NCBI GenBank assembly: GCA_903884945.1
Contig: CAISGR010000175.1
Location: forward strand, 1 to 54,737
Source: an uncultured bacterium
Lineage (GTDB): Bacteria; Pseudomonadota; Alphaproteobacteria; Sphingomonadales; Sphingomonadaceae
DNA length: 54,737 nt
Direction of reading: 5' to 3'
Shown here: one piece after another, positions 1 to 8,129 of the stretch
How positions within the stretch are numbered: position 1 is the first letter of the stretch
Layout: every line of letters starts with the position of its first letter
Notes under the pieces: generated by a model
What the model was told of the DNA's origin: nothing
Database searches by the model: none
Seen by the model: the letters and a program-made list of their open reading frames with translations, nothing else
Made by a program: the position numbers and the translations under genes

Positions 1-396
1 CTCTACAAAACCAGCATCGCGCTCGCCGGGGCCGGCGTGATAGCCGTCAGCCCACTGATGCCCAGCCAGGACACCCGCCCCACGGTCGTCCACCTTCCCC
101 AGATCCAGCTCACCGACCTGACGGTCCCGGCATTCGGGGCAATCCCCTACCAAATCGGCATCAACGTGCTCGGCGACATCATCGCCGCGGCACCGATCCT
201 GATCCCTGCCCTGTTCGCGGGGCTGATCACCGGCATGATCCAGGCAGCGACCTCGATCAACGAACAGACCCTGTCGTTCGTCCCCAAGCTGATCGTCGTT
301 GCGGTATCGATCATGATCTTCGGCAGCCTGATCCTCGGCCTGTTGAGCGATTTCACGGTCGGTATCTTCGAGCGGATTCCCGATCTCGTCCGATGA
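1..396 (+). CDS. fliQ: Flagellar export protein FliQ, 5' part atypical
   Basis: FliQ is a small two-helix membrane subunit of the flagellar type III export gate. The C-terminal ~75 residues are clear FliQ: two hydrophobic helices around the hallmark INEQTLSFVPK, ending in FERIPDLVR. The reading frame stays open to the left edge of the window, with possible starts at GTG 37 or ATG 58. The encoded N-terminal part (SIALAGAGVIAVSPL and a proline-rich stretch) is not FliQ-like, and the usual FliQ start of about 14 residues before helix 1 is not recognisable. The gene overlaps fliR by ATGA, as expected in a fli operon. The true start is unresolved; a join in the sequence near 160-200 is possible. 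The FliQ call for the 3' part is secure. Confidence 0.8.
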   Translation, partial: LYKTSIALAGAGVIAVSPLMPSQDTRPTVVHLPQIQLTDLTVPAFGAIPYQIGINVLGDIIAAAPILIPALFAGLITGMIQAATSINEQTLSFVPKLIVVAVSIMIFGSLILGLLSDFTVGIFERIPDLVR

Positions 397-1172
397 GCGT
401 GCTCGGCTTCGGCCTCTCGATCGAGCCGCGGCTCTGGGCGCTGATCTTCGTGATGGTGCGCATCGGTGCCGCATTCATCGCCGCGCCGGTATTCAGCGCC
501 GTCTCGATCCCGGTCACGGTGCGCGTCACCTTGTCGGGCGCGGTCGGCGTCCTGGTGCTTGCCGTGCACCCGGTGACGCCGCCCGCGCAGGTCTTCGGCT
601 TTGCCACTGTCCTCGCGGTCGCGGCCGAGGCGCTGGTCGGCTTCGCGATGGGCTTCATCCTGCAGATCGCCTTTGCCGCCCCGATGATCGCGAGCGAGGT
701 GATCGGCACGTCGATGGGCATCGGCTTCGCCTCGGCGATCGATCCGCTGAACGGCCGCTCGACCCAGGCGCTCGGCCAGTTCTTCACGATGATGCTTACC
801 TTGCTGTTTCTCGCGATGAACGGCCACCTGCTGCTCGTCGAGATGATCGTGAAGAGCTATGACGTATTGCCGGTCGGCGCCGCCTGGCTGACGGCTGCCC
901 AGCTCAGGGACATCGCCTTTTTCGGCGGCTATATCTTCATGGCGGGACTGCTGCTCGCACTGCCGGTCGGTTTCCTGCTGCTCTGCCTCAACCTGGTGGT
1001 TGGCATGCTTTCGCGCTCCGCCCCGGCGCTCAACCTGTTCGCGATCGGCCTGCCGACCAGCCTTGCGGTCGGCGTCGTCGCGCTTGCGCTCTCCTTCCCG
1101 GCGATGGGTGACTATATGATGGTCATCATCGACCAGGGGCTCGCCGCGACCCGCAGCCTGGTGCTTGGCTGA
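393..1172 (+). CDS. fliR: Flagellar export protein FliR
   Basis: FliR is the membrane export-gate component that assembles with FliP and FliQ at the base of the flagellum. The 259-residue product has about six hydrophobic segments and family-like stretches such as LWALIFVMVRIGAAF near the N-terminus and GFAMGFILQIAFAAP mid-protein. Length is typical. Its ATG overlaps the fliQ stop, and its own stop overlaps the flhB start (1170-1174), so the three genes are translationally coupled. No oddities seen. Confidence 0.95.
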   Translation: MSVLGFGLSIEPRLWALIFVMVRIGAAFIAAPVFSAVSIPVTVRVTLSGAVGVLVLAVHPVTPPAQVFGFATVLAVAAEALVGFAMGFILQIAFAAPMIASEVIGTSMGIGFASAIDPLNGRSTQALGQFFTMMLTLLFLAMNGHLLLVEMIVKSYDVLPVGAAWLTAAQLRDIAFFGGYIFMAGLLLALPVGFLLLCLNLVVGMLSRSAPALNLFAIGLPTSLAVGVVALALSFPAMGDYMMVIIDQGLAATRSLVLG

Positions 1173-2299
1173 TGTCGGAAGAGTTCGGCGAAAAGACAGA
1201 AGCCCCGACTCCCAAGCGCAAGCGCGAGGCGGCCGAGCAGGGCGACGTCCTTCGGTCCCGCGAGTTCGCGACTGCGCTGGTGGTGATGGCGGGGTGCGGC
1301 TGGCTCGCGCTGGCCGGTCCATCGCTGATCGGGGCGTGCAAGGCGCTGATGGCCTCCAGCTTCCAGTTTGGCCGCAGCGATATCGAGGACTTCTCGCCCT
1401 TCAGGCCGTTGCTCGATTCCGGATGGAAGCTCGCGCCCGCGATCGGGTCGCTGTTCGCGGTGACGCTCGTCGCGGCGATCCTCAGCCAGGCCGGCCTCGG
1501 ATCGCTGAGCTTCAACGGCACGCTGCTCGCGCCCAAGGCCTCGCGGATCAATCCGGCATCGGGGCTGAAGCGGATCTTCGGGCCGCAAGGCTGGATAGAG
1601 CTGGCCAAGTCGCTGCTCAAGGTCATGCTGCTCGGCTCGATCGGCGCCTATATGCTGTGGAGGGTCTCGAAAAGCTCGATCGGGCTGGTCTCCTCGGGCG
1701 TGGAAGGTGCGGTCGGCGCGCTGGGAGGCACCTTCCTGGGCGTCCTCTTCGCCATGGCCGGCGGCCTGATGCTGATCGCGGGCATCGACGTGCCGATCCA
1801 GATCATCCGCTTGCTCGGCAAGCTGCGCATGACCAAGCAGGCGATCCGGGACGAGAACAAGGAGACCGAGGGCTCGCCCGAGGCCAAGGGCGCGATTCGC
1901 CAGCGGCAGCGCGAAGTGATGAAGCGCGGCGTGCGCAAGGCAGTGGCCGAGGCGCATGTCGTTCTCACCAACCCGACGCATTTCGCCGTGGCACTGCGCT
2001 ACGATCGCGAGAATGATCAGGTCCCGGTAGTGGTCGCGAAGGGCCGGGGCGTGATGGCGCTCGCCATCCGCGAGCTCGCTGCCGAATCCAAGGTGCCGAT
2101 CCTCGAATATCCCGCCGTCGCGCGCGCGATCTATTATACCAGCCGCGAAGGGCAGGAGGTGCGCGACGACCTGTATCTCGCCATCGCGACGATCCTTGCC
2201 TTTGTGTTCGGCATCAACGTGCAGGCCGGTGGCAGCCCGCCGCCCGTGGCGGTGCCGGAAACTGCCCGGTTCGACGAAAACGGGGTGAAACAATCCTAA
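1172..2299 (+). CDS. flhB: Flagellar export switch protein FlhB
   Basis: FlhB is the membrane protein that switches export from rod/hook to filament substrates. The protein (375 aa) starts with the charged EKTEAPTPKRKREAAEQGDV segment typical of FlhB/YscU, has four membrane segments, and then a cytoplasmic domain with the self-cleavage motif NPTH at about residues 267-270 followed by FAVALRYD. It overlaps fliR at its start. All key features are present. A short gap with an AGAAGGA ribosome site then leads to fliD. Confidence 0.96.
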   Translation: MSEEFGEKTEAPTPKRKREAAEQGDVLRSREFATALVVMAGCGWLALAGPSLIGACKALMASSFQFGRSDIEDFSPFRPLLDSGWKLAPAIGSLFAVTLVAAILSQAGLGSLSFNGTLLAPKASRINPASGLKRIFGPQGWIELAKSLLKVMLLGSIGAYMLWRVSKSSIGLVSSGVEGAVGALGGTFLGVLFAMAGGLMLIAGIDVPIQIIRLLGKLRMTKQAIRDENKETEGSPEAKGAIRQRQREVMKRGVRKAVAEAHVVLTNPTHFAVALRYDRENDQVPVVVAKGRGVMALAIRELAAESKVPILEYPAVARAIYYTSREGQEVRDDLYLAIATILAFVFGINVQAGGSPPPVAVPETARFDENGVKQS

Positions 2300-2354
2300 A
2301 GATCACAGCCGCGCGGCCGATATCCCTGATGAAGCTTCCAGAGAAGGATTCCCG

Positions 2355-3818
2355 GTGACCACGTCCGTCTCGAGTACGTCGACAACGTCCACGTCCATCT
2401 CGAACACGCTCGGGGCCGGCTCAGGGGTGGATTTCACGGCGCTCGCCAACCAGCTGGTCGATGCCCAGTTCGCCAACAAGCTCACCACGCTTACCAACAC
2501 GAACACGAAGCTCACCGCGCAGATTTCGGGGGTGAGCCAGATCAAGAGCGGCATTACCACCTTCTCGAGTGCGATGACCACGCTGGTAAAGGGCGGTACG
2601 CTCGCGACGCAGCCGACCAGTTCGAACACCGGCGTCCTGAATGTGAGTGCCCTTTCCGGCGCCAAGCTTGCCGGCTTCTCCGCCTCGGTCGAGGTTCGTC
2701 AGCTCGCTACCGCGCAATCGGCCGCGACCGGGCCCATCGCGGACAAGACCGCATCGATCGGCACCGGGATGCTGACGCTGACTCTCGGCACTGCGACCGT
2801 GGCCGACGGCGCCATGACCGGCTTCACGCCGGGCAGCGGCACCCCGATCAACATCGCGATCACCTCGACCAATTCGAGCCTCGACGGCATCGCTGCGGCG
2901 ATCAACGCGCGCAACGCGGGGGTTACCGCCAGCGTCGTCAGCGATTCCGACGGATCTCGGCTCCTGTTGAAGGGCGTGACCGGCGCGAGCCAGGCCTTCA
3001 CGCTGACCGCGACCGAAAATGCCGGCTACGAGGGGCTTTCGGCACTCAATGTCGGCGTCGGAGCGACCGGCACGACAATCGGGAGCGCGGCTAAGGATTC
3101 GATCGTCGCCGTCGATGGCGTCGCCCTCAAGCGCTCCACCAATTCAATCAGCGACCTGATCCCCGGGGTAAAGCTTGACCTGGTTAGCGCCGCAGTCGGC
3201 ACCAATGTGACGCTCGGGACGCAATCGCCAAGCGCAAGCATCTCGGAGGCGGTCACCAATTTCGTCGATACCTATAATCAGCTGCTGGCCGTGGTGAAGC
3301 AGGAGACCGATCCGGCGAGCGGAGCGCTCTATGCGGATCCCGCCGCTAAATCGCTCACCCGCTCGCTTGCCCAGTTGACCCTCACCAAGCTTTCGACAGG
3401 GGCAGCCACGGGCGCGCCGACCACGCTTGCCGACATCGGCGTCGGCACCAACCGGGATGGTACGCTCTCGATCAACGCTGATCGATTATCCACCGCGCTG
3501 ACCAAATATCCGTCGGCGGTCGAGACGATGTTCGCGGACGGTACCGCCGCGAGCGGCGACGGCCTGGGCGCGGCGCTCGCCGCGATCACCACATCGGCGA
3601 CCAGCAGCACCTATGGCCTCGGGGCGAGCGCCGACCGCTACACCAAGCTGCAGGCGTCGCTCGCCGACCAGCAGACCAAGATCACCACGCAGGAAGACGC
3701 GCTCCGTACGCGGCTGACCGCGCAGTTCGCGGCCACCGATGCGCGCGTTGCCTCGTACAAGGCGACCCAAGCCTATCTCACGCAGCAGGTCGCCGCGTGG
3801 AATGCGAGCAAAGGCTGA
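2355..3818 (+). CDS. fliD: Flagellar filament cap protein FliD (HAP2)
   Basis: FliD caps the growing filament and helps fold flagellin outside the cell. The 487-residue product is rich in Ser, Thr and Ala, begins with GSGVDFTALANQLVDAQ (FliD N-terminal D0 signature) and ends with the D0 coiled coil (QEDALRTRLTAQFAATDARV, then QVAAWNASKG). The domain between holds GTxxS-type repeats common in flagellin-like proteins. The start is GTG at 2355, chosen because AGAAGGA lies 8 bases upstream. The stop overlaps the fliS ATG (ATGA at 3815-3820). Position after flhB and before fliS supports the call. Confidence 0.93.
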   Translation: MTTSVSSTSTTSTSISNTLGAGSGVDFTALANQLVDAQFANKLTTLTNTNTKLTAQISGVSQIKSGITTFSSAMTTLVKGGTLATQPTSSNTGVLNVSALSGAKLAGFSASVEVRQLATAQSAATGPIADKTASIGTGMLTLTLGTATVADGAMTGFTPGSGTPINIAITSTNSSLDGIAAAINARNAGVTASVVSDSDGSRLLLKGVTGASQAFTLTATENAGYEGLSALNVGVGATGTTIGSAAKDSIVAVDGVALKRSTNSISDLIPGVKLDLVSAAVGTNVTLGTQSPSASISEAVTNFVDTYNQLLAVVKQETDPASGALYADPAAKSLTRSLAQLTLTKLSTGAATGAPTTLADIGVGTNRDGTLSINADRLSTALTKYPSAVETMFADGTAASGDGLGAALAAITTSATSSTYGLGASADRYTKLQASLADQQTKITTQEDALRTRLTAQFAATDARVASYKATQAYLTQQVAAWNASKG

Positions 3819-4216
3819 TGGGAAACTATGCCAGCATCCTGCGCGATCCGGACGCGACCTATCGTCAGATCGACCTGGTCGGCCGGACCACCGAGGCCGA
3901 TGGCGCAGCGCTCATCCAGCTGCTCTACGAGGAGGCGATCCATGCGTTGCGCGCCGCCGCCTGGGCCGCCGAGCATCACCAGACCAAGACCAAGAGCGAC
4001 AAGGTGACTCGCGCGACCGCAATCCTCTTCGCGCTCGAAGCCGGGCTCGACCACGAAGCCGGAGGCGAGGTCGCGCAGACGCTCAGTCGTCTCTATGCCG
4101 GCGCGCGGCGAACGATCGTCGATGCGAGCATCGGCAACGACCCGGCGCCATTTCGGGACGTCGCGGCGACGCTCGACGAAATCGGCCAGGCGTGGCGCAC
4201 CGTGCGCGCTGCCTGA
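3818..4216 (+). CDS. fliS: Flagellin chaperone FliS
   Basis: FliS is the cytoplasmic chaperone that keeps flagellin unfolded for export. The 132-residue helical protein carries LIQLLYEEAIHALRAAAW, the conserved LYEGAI-type segment of FliS, then helices with KVTRATAILFALEAGLD. I chose ATG 3818, which overlaps the fliD stop, over an upstream in-frame GTG (3797) because coupled overlaps are the rule in this operon and MGNYASIL fits a FliS N-terminus. The sequence is divergent, but gene order fliD-fliS is diagnostic. Confidence 0.9.
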   Translation: MGNYASILRDPDATYRQIDLVGRTTEADGAALIQLLYEEAIHALRAAAWAAEHHQTKTKSDKVTRATAILFALEAGLDHEAGGEVAQTLSRLYAGARRTIVDASIGNDPAPFRDVAATLDEIGQAWRTVRAA

Positions 4217-4294
4217 TCCTGGTTGCGGCGCAATTAACCAAATCGTGACCCGCCGAGCCTTAGGATGAAGGCCTGATCTAGGGGATTTCGCCTG

Positions 4295-4882
4295 ATGGAG
4301 CTTTTCGGCAATCTGGATTCGGCCGCGCGCCGTGGACCGGTGCGCACCATCCTCGCGATCGATGACAGCCGGACCAATCTCAACGTGATCGGTCGCCGGC
4401 TCGCGCATCTGGGGTATCTCACTGCGCTCAGCGATAACGGCGCTGAGGCGCTCGACCTGATCGCTGCACGTGGTTTCGATCTCGTGCTGCTCGACATGGT
4501 GATGCCGCGCATGTCCGGCATCCATGTCCTTACCGAAATTCGCGGCAGTCGCGACACCGCCGATCTGCCGGTTATCATGGTCACCGGTCGCAGCGATCCG
4601 GCAGCGGCGGTGGAAGCGTTGGCGGCGGGCGCCGACGATCACGTCGCGAAACCCTTCGCCTTCGAAGTGCTCGCGGCGAGGATCGATCGCGTACTGGCCC
4701 GGGCACGGCGCATCGCCGAACTGAAGCGCTCGAACGCAACGCTCGATGCGCGCATTGCCGCGCGCGCAATGGAACTGGGCGAGGCGAAGACAGCGCTTGC
4801 CGCGACCCGCGCCGACCGCCAGCGACTGATCGCCTCGATCCAGGCATTGAACGAAGAGGTTGAGCGCCTCAGTGCCGGCTGA
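4295..4882 (+). CDS. Single-domain response regulator with C-terminal coiled coil
   Basis: This is a CheY/PleD-type receiver protein of 195 residues. Residues 15-140 form the receiver domain: acidic pair DD at 23-24, phospho-acceptor D67 in LVLLDMVMPRMSG, the T/S position in IMVTGRS, and K119 in VAKPF. Residues 145-195 are a heptad-rich helix (LKRSNATLDARIAARAMELG) with no recognisable output domain. It follows fliS by 78 bases and may be the last gene of the fli unit or stand alone. Such regulators with a C-terminal coil can act as phospho-dependent scaffolds; the actual partner is not visible here. A role in motility is inferred only from position. Confidence 0.85.
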   Translation: MELFGNLDSAARRGPVRTILAIDDSRTNLNVIGRRLAHLGYLTALSDNGAEALDLIAARGFDLVLLDMVMPRMSGIHVLTEIRGSRDTADLPVIMVTGRSDPAAAVEALAAGADDHVAKPFAFEVLAARIDRVLARARRIAELKRSNATLDARIAARAMELGEAKTALAATRADRQRLIASIQALNEEVERLSAG

Positions 4883-4905
4883 TCTACGGCAGCCAGGTTT
4901 TTCGA

Positions 4906-5862
4906 TCAACCGCGGCCGAACCAGTGGCGGCGCACGAAATAGATAATGATGACGACGGATATGAGCGTGCAGATCGCCATGATCGCATCGAACGCCCAGG
5001 GTTCCTCGGCATAGGGCAAGCCCTTGACGTTCATCCCGTACAGGCCGGTGATGAAGGTCAGCGGCAGGAAGATCATGGCCGCGATCGAGATGATCAGCGC
5101 GCGGCTGTCGATCTGCTCGGCGCGCAGGTCAGTCAGTGCTTCGTGCATCAGCGCGGCGCGCTCCCGGATGCTCTCCAGCTCTTCAGCCATTCGCGCGGCG
5201 CGGTCGGCTGCTGCGTTGAGATGAAGCCGGTCATCGTCCTGCAGCCAATCGCACGGCAGCGAGGCGAGCTTTTCCAGCGCTGCGCGTTGCGGCGCAAGGA
5301 AGCGTCGGTAGCCGATCGCGGCGACGCGCACCTTGGTGACGTGGCGGCGTAGTTCGAACACCTTGTCGGCATCGAGATCGGCCTCGCAATCGTCAAGCGT
5401 ATCGCCGAGATCGGCGACCTCGGGATCGAGGTTGCGGGTGATCGCGGTGGCGAATTCGGCGATCAGGTCGCCGGGATCTCGAATCCCGCCGCCTTCGATC
5501 GCCTCGACGACATCGTCGACGGCGATCAGCGCGCGTCGCGTCACCGAGATGACCCGTCCCGCCGTCGCCCAGATCCGGACGGATGCGAGCGGATCGGACG
5601 AGGTCGTCTCCTCGCTGGATCGGCCGCGCAGGTTGAGAAAGGCACCCTCGCCCAGAGCGTCACAGCGCGGGCGCGTCTCGGTGGCGGTGAGCGCATCGAC
5701 GATGTAGTCGGGCGCCTTGGCTTCGTCGTTGAGCCAGGCTTGGGCATGTTCGTTATTCGTGCTGAGATGGACCCAGACCAGATCGGCTTCGCATTCCAGC
5801 GCCTGCCTGATCTCCAGCCGTTCCGCCTTGCCGCTTCGCACCCGATACGCAAAACCGCTCAT
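4906..5862 (-). CDS. CorA-family metal ion transporter (ZntB-like)
   Basis: CorA-type proteins are pentameric inner-membrane channels for Mg2+, Co2+ or Zn2+. The product has a large acidic cytoplasmic domain, a long helix (EELESIRERAALMHEALTDL) and two C-terminal membrane segments. TM1 ends in the signature GMN (LYGMNVKGLP), and the protein finishes YFVRRHWFGRG with a positively charged tail. The 318-residue length and the GMN followed by VKGLP fit the ZntB branch. Its ATG overlaps the stop of the upstream siroheme synthase gene by 4 bases, so it is the last gene of the argH-lysA operon. The transported ion is not determined by the sequence. Confidence 0.9.
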   Translation of the reverse strand: MSGFAYRVRSGKAERLEIRQALECEADLVWVHLSTNNEHAQAWLNDEAKAPDYIVDALTATETRPRCDALGEGAFLNLRGRSSEETTSSDPLASVRIWATAGRVISVTRRALIAVDDVVEAIEGGGIRDPGDLIAEFATAITRNLDPEVADLGDTLDDCEADLDADKVFELRRHVTKVRVAAIGYRRFLAPQRAALEKLASLPCDWLQDDDRLHLNAAADRAARMAEELESIRERAALMHEALTDLRAEQIDSRALIISIAAMIFLPLTFITGLYGMNVKGLPYAEEPWAFDAIMAICTLISVVIIIYFVRRHWFGRG

Positions 5863-6641
5863 GGCAACTCCAGATAGATCGCAAGCCCCGGACCGGGCTC
5901 AACCGGCGACCGGGTGCAAATGATCCGCGCGGCATCAGCGCGCACGCGGTCGAGAATCGCGGCCGGCACGTCCGTGCGATGATAGACCCGGTCAGCCAGC
6001 GCCAGCATGCGCGCCTCCCGGATCGTGAGGTCGTCGGGATCGCCGGATCGGAGGCGGATCGTGACAAGGCGATCGCCGGCAGCGTCCCGAGGATCGTCCA
6101 GCCAGGCTTGCACCGCCTTTGGCGTTGCCGCCAGTGGATCGAGCGGGCCGCCGGCGGCAAGGGCGGCACCGAGCGCGCGGCGGCGATCGTCCAGCGCGGG
6201 AAGCTTGTGCCGGATCGCGGCGCGGGCATCGGCCAGCGCGGTTGCCAGATCGCCGAGATGGGCCGGGAGAAGCGTCTCGAGCCTCTGCCGCAAGGCCGCC
6301 GCGAGGCCAGCCGACGCACCGCCGGTACCGATCGCGACCAGCACCGGATCGCGATCGACGATCGCGGGAAGGGTGAAGTCGCACCAGTCAGGCCGGTCGA
6401 CCGCATTGACGAGAATGCCGCGCACCCTGAGCCGCGCGACTGCCGCGCCGGCGAGGCGTTCGTCGCTGATCGCCACTACGGCCAGCGCCGCAGCGGCATC
6501 TTCGCCTCCGATCACTGCGCCCGCGCGCTCCAGCAGGCGGCGTTTCGAATCCGCCGCTTCACCCTCGCCCAGCAGAATCACCGGCCGGCCCGCCAGCCGC
6601 ACGAACAGCGGCAGGCTGTGCAGGGTCACGCGGTCAGCCAC
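5859..6641 (-). CDS. Siroheme synthase (precorrin-2 dehydrogenase/ferrochelatase) with remnant methyltransferase domain
   Basis: This corresponds to the CysG-B/Met8 part of siroheme synthase, which oxidises precorrin-2 with NAD+ and inserts iron. Residues 1-110 hold the Rossmann NAD site (VILLGEGEAADSKRRLLERA); residues ~110-170 fit the CysG dimerisation region (GTGGASAGLAAALRQRLETL). The last ~60 residues (RSGDPDDLTIREARMLALAD, then AILDRVRADAARI) look like the first part of a uroporphyrinogen methyltransferase (SUMT: GDPDLLTLRA...), but the rest of that domain is missing. Full CysG is about 460 residues; this is 260. The start at 6641 overlaps the end of lysA by 16 bases. Sulfite or nitrite reductase cofactor supply is the expected role. 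Confidence 0.85.
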   Translation of the reverse strand: MADRVTLHSLPLFVRLAGRPVILLGEGEAADSKRRLLERAGAVIGGEDAAAALAVVAISDERLAGAAVARLRVRGILVNAVDRPDWCDFTLPAIVDRDPVLVAIGTGGASAGLAAALRQRLETLLPAHLGDLATALADARAAIRHKLPALDDRRRALGAALAAGGPLDPLAATPKAVQAWLDDPRDAAGDRLVTIRLRSGDPDDLTIREARMLALADRVYHRTDVPAAILDRVRADAARIICTRSPVEPGPGLAIYLELP

Positions 6642-7888
6642 TCCGGCAAGCGCTCGGCCGCGATGATCGTCTCGGGGGCGATCCTGTCCGCGACGACCGC
6701 ATATTTGTCGCCATCGACCATCACCTCGGGCACCAGCCCGCGGCTGTTATAGGTGCTCGCCATGGTCGCGCCATAGGCGCCGGCGGTGCGGAACACCGCG
6801 AGGTCACCCGATTTCACCGCGTCGATCTCGCGCGCCATCGCGAAGGTGTCGCCGCTCTCGCACACTGGCCCGGCGATATTGGCGATCATCCGCGCCCCGG
6901 TTGGCCTGACGGCGGCAAAATCATGCCAGGCATCGTACAGCGCGGGGCGCATCAGGTCGTTCATCGCGGCGTCGACGATGACATAGGGATGGACGACCCC
7001 CGGTTTCACCCAGATCACCCGAGTCAGTAGCACGCCGGCATTGCCTGCGATCACGCGGCCGGGTTCGAACATCAGGGTGACATCCCACCCTTTGGTGACC
7101 CGCGCGACCATCGCGCCATATTCGGCGGGGCTCGGCGGATTGTCGCCAGCCTTGTAGGGGACACCGAGCCCGCCCCCGAGGTCGACGCGCTCGATCGGAT
7201 GGCCGGCGGCGCGAAGCTGCGCGACCAGCTCGCCGACACGACGATACGCTGCCTCGAGCGGGGCGAGATCGAACAGCTGGCTGCCGATATGGATCGCGAT
7301 GCCGCGCATCGCCAGGCCCGGCAGGGCCGCGAGGCGACCGAAGATCGCGGGTGCCTGATCGATCGGCACGCCGAACTTGTTCTCGCGCTTGCCGGTCGAG
7401 ATCTTGGCATGCGTTCCGGCATCGACGTCCGGATTCACGCGCAGGGTCGCGTTGGCGCGCCTACCGCTTGCAACGGCGAGCCCGGAGAGCGCCTCGCCTT
7501 CCTCTTCCAGCTCAAGATTGAACTGGCCGAGGCCTGCGTCGAGCGCGCGCTGCAACTCGGCGCGGGTCTTGCCGACGCCGGAGAACACCACGTCCTCGGC
7601 TTTCATGCCGGAGGCGAGCGCGCGCGCGAGTTCGCCGCCCGAGACGACATCGGCGCCATAGCCTTCGTCGGCGAGCACCTTCAGCACCGCGAGATTGGGA
7701 TTAGCCTTGATCGCATAGGCGAAATGGGGGCGCTCGACGCCAGCAAGTCCCTCACGGAACACGCGGGCATGGCGCGTCAGCGTCGCGCGCGAATAGACGT
7801 AGACGGGCGTGCCGACCTGCTCGGCGATGAGCGCGAGCGGCACGCTTTCGGCGTGCATCGCGCCGTCAATCAGACTGAAATGGTCCAT
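6626..7888 (-). CDS. lysA: Diaminopimelate decarboxylase
   Basis: LysA is a PLP enzyme that decarboxylates meso-diaminopimelate to L-lysine. The 420-residue protein has the PLP lysine in YAIKANPN (K61), the glycine-rich loop VDLGGGLGVPY, HIGSQLFDL, and the active-site CESGDTFA near the C-terminus. The frame is open further upstream, but ATG 7888 (MDHFSL) is the natural start, 4 bases beyond the stop of the small lipoprotein gene. The 3' end runs 16 bases into the siroheme synthase gene. Complete and ordinary. Confidence 0.96.
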   Translation of the reverse strand: MDHFSLIDGAMHAESVPLALIAEQVGTPVYVYSRATLTRHARVFREGLAGVERPHFAYAIKANPNLAVLKVLADEGYGADVVSGGELARALASGMKAEDVVFSGVGKTRAELQRALDAGLGQFNLELEEEGEALSGLAVASGRRANATLRVNPDVDAGTHAKISTGKRENKFGVPIDQAPAIFGRLAALPGLAMRGIAIHIGSQLFDLAPLEAAYRRVGELVAQLRAAGHPIERVDLGGGLGVPYKAGDNPPSPAEYGAMVARVTKGWDVTLMFEPGRVIAGNAGVLLTRVIWVKPGVVHPYVIVDAAMNDLMRPALYDAWHDFAAVRPTGARMIANIAGPVCESGDTFAMAREIDAVKSGDLAVFRTAGAYGATMASTYNSRGLVPEVMVDGDKYAVVADRIAPETIIAAERLPEWLTA

Positions 7889-7892
7889 GGGT

Positions 7893-8129
7893 TCAATTCG
7901 GCGGGAGGTCGAAATCGTCGCTGCGGCGGTCTTCGGAACTTTTGAGGAGCTCGTCGCTGCGGGCGGGGCGGGCCTGGTTGCTCGGTTTGAGCAATTGCTC
8001 GGCGGTGGGCGCTGCCTTGGCGCCGTAGGGTGCGGGCGGCAGTGCCTCGCCTTTGGCCGGCCGCAGGCCCTTGGAGGCGCCGCAGCCCGACAGTACCAGC
8101 GCGGCACCCAGCACGATCGCGATCCTCAT
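7893..8129 (-). CDS. Small lipoprotein between argH and lysA (LptM/YifL-like)
   Basis: A 78-residue protein with a lipoprotein signal peptide: [16 protein letters not shown], with lipobox LSGC and modified Cys at about 16. The rest is short, polar and proline-rich (LPPAPYG) with an acidic tail. In many proteobacteria a small lipoprotein (YifL, renamed LptM, a partner of the LptD outer-membrane translocon) lies just upstream of lysine-pathway genes; the same position and shape here suggest a homologue, but the mature part is too short to be sure. Its ATG overlaps the argH stop by 4 bases. Confidence 0.85.
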   Translation of the reverse strand: MRIAIVLGAALVLSGCGASKGLRPAKGEALPPAPYGAKAAPTAEQLLKPSNQARPARSDELLKSSEDRRSDDFDLPPN

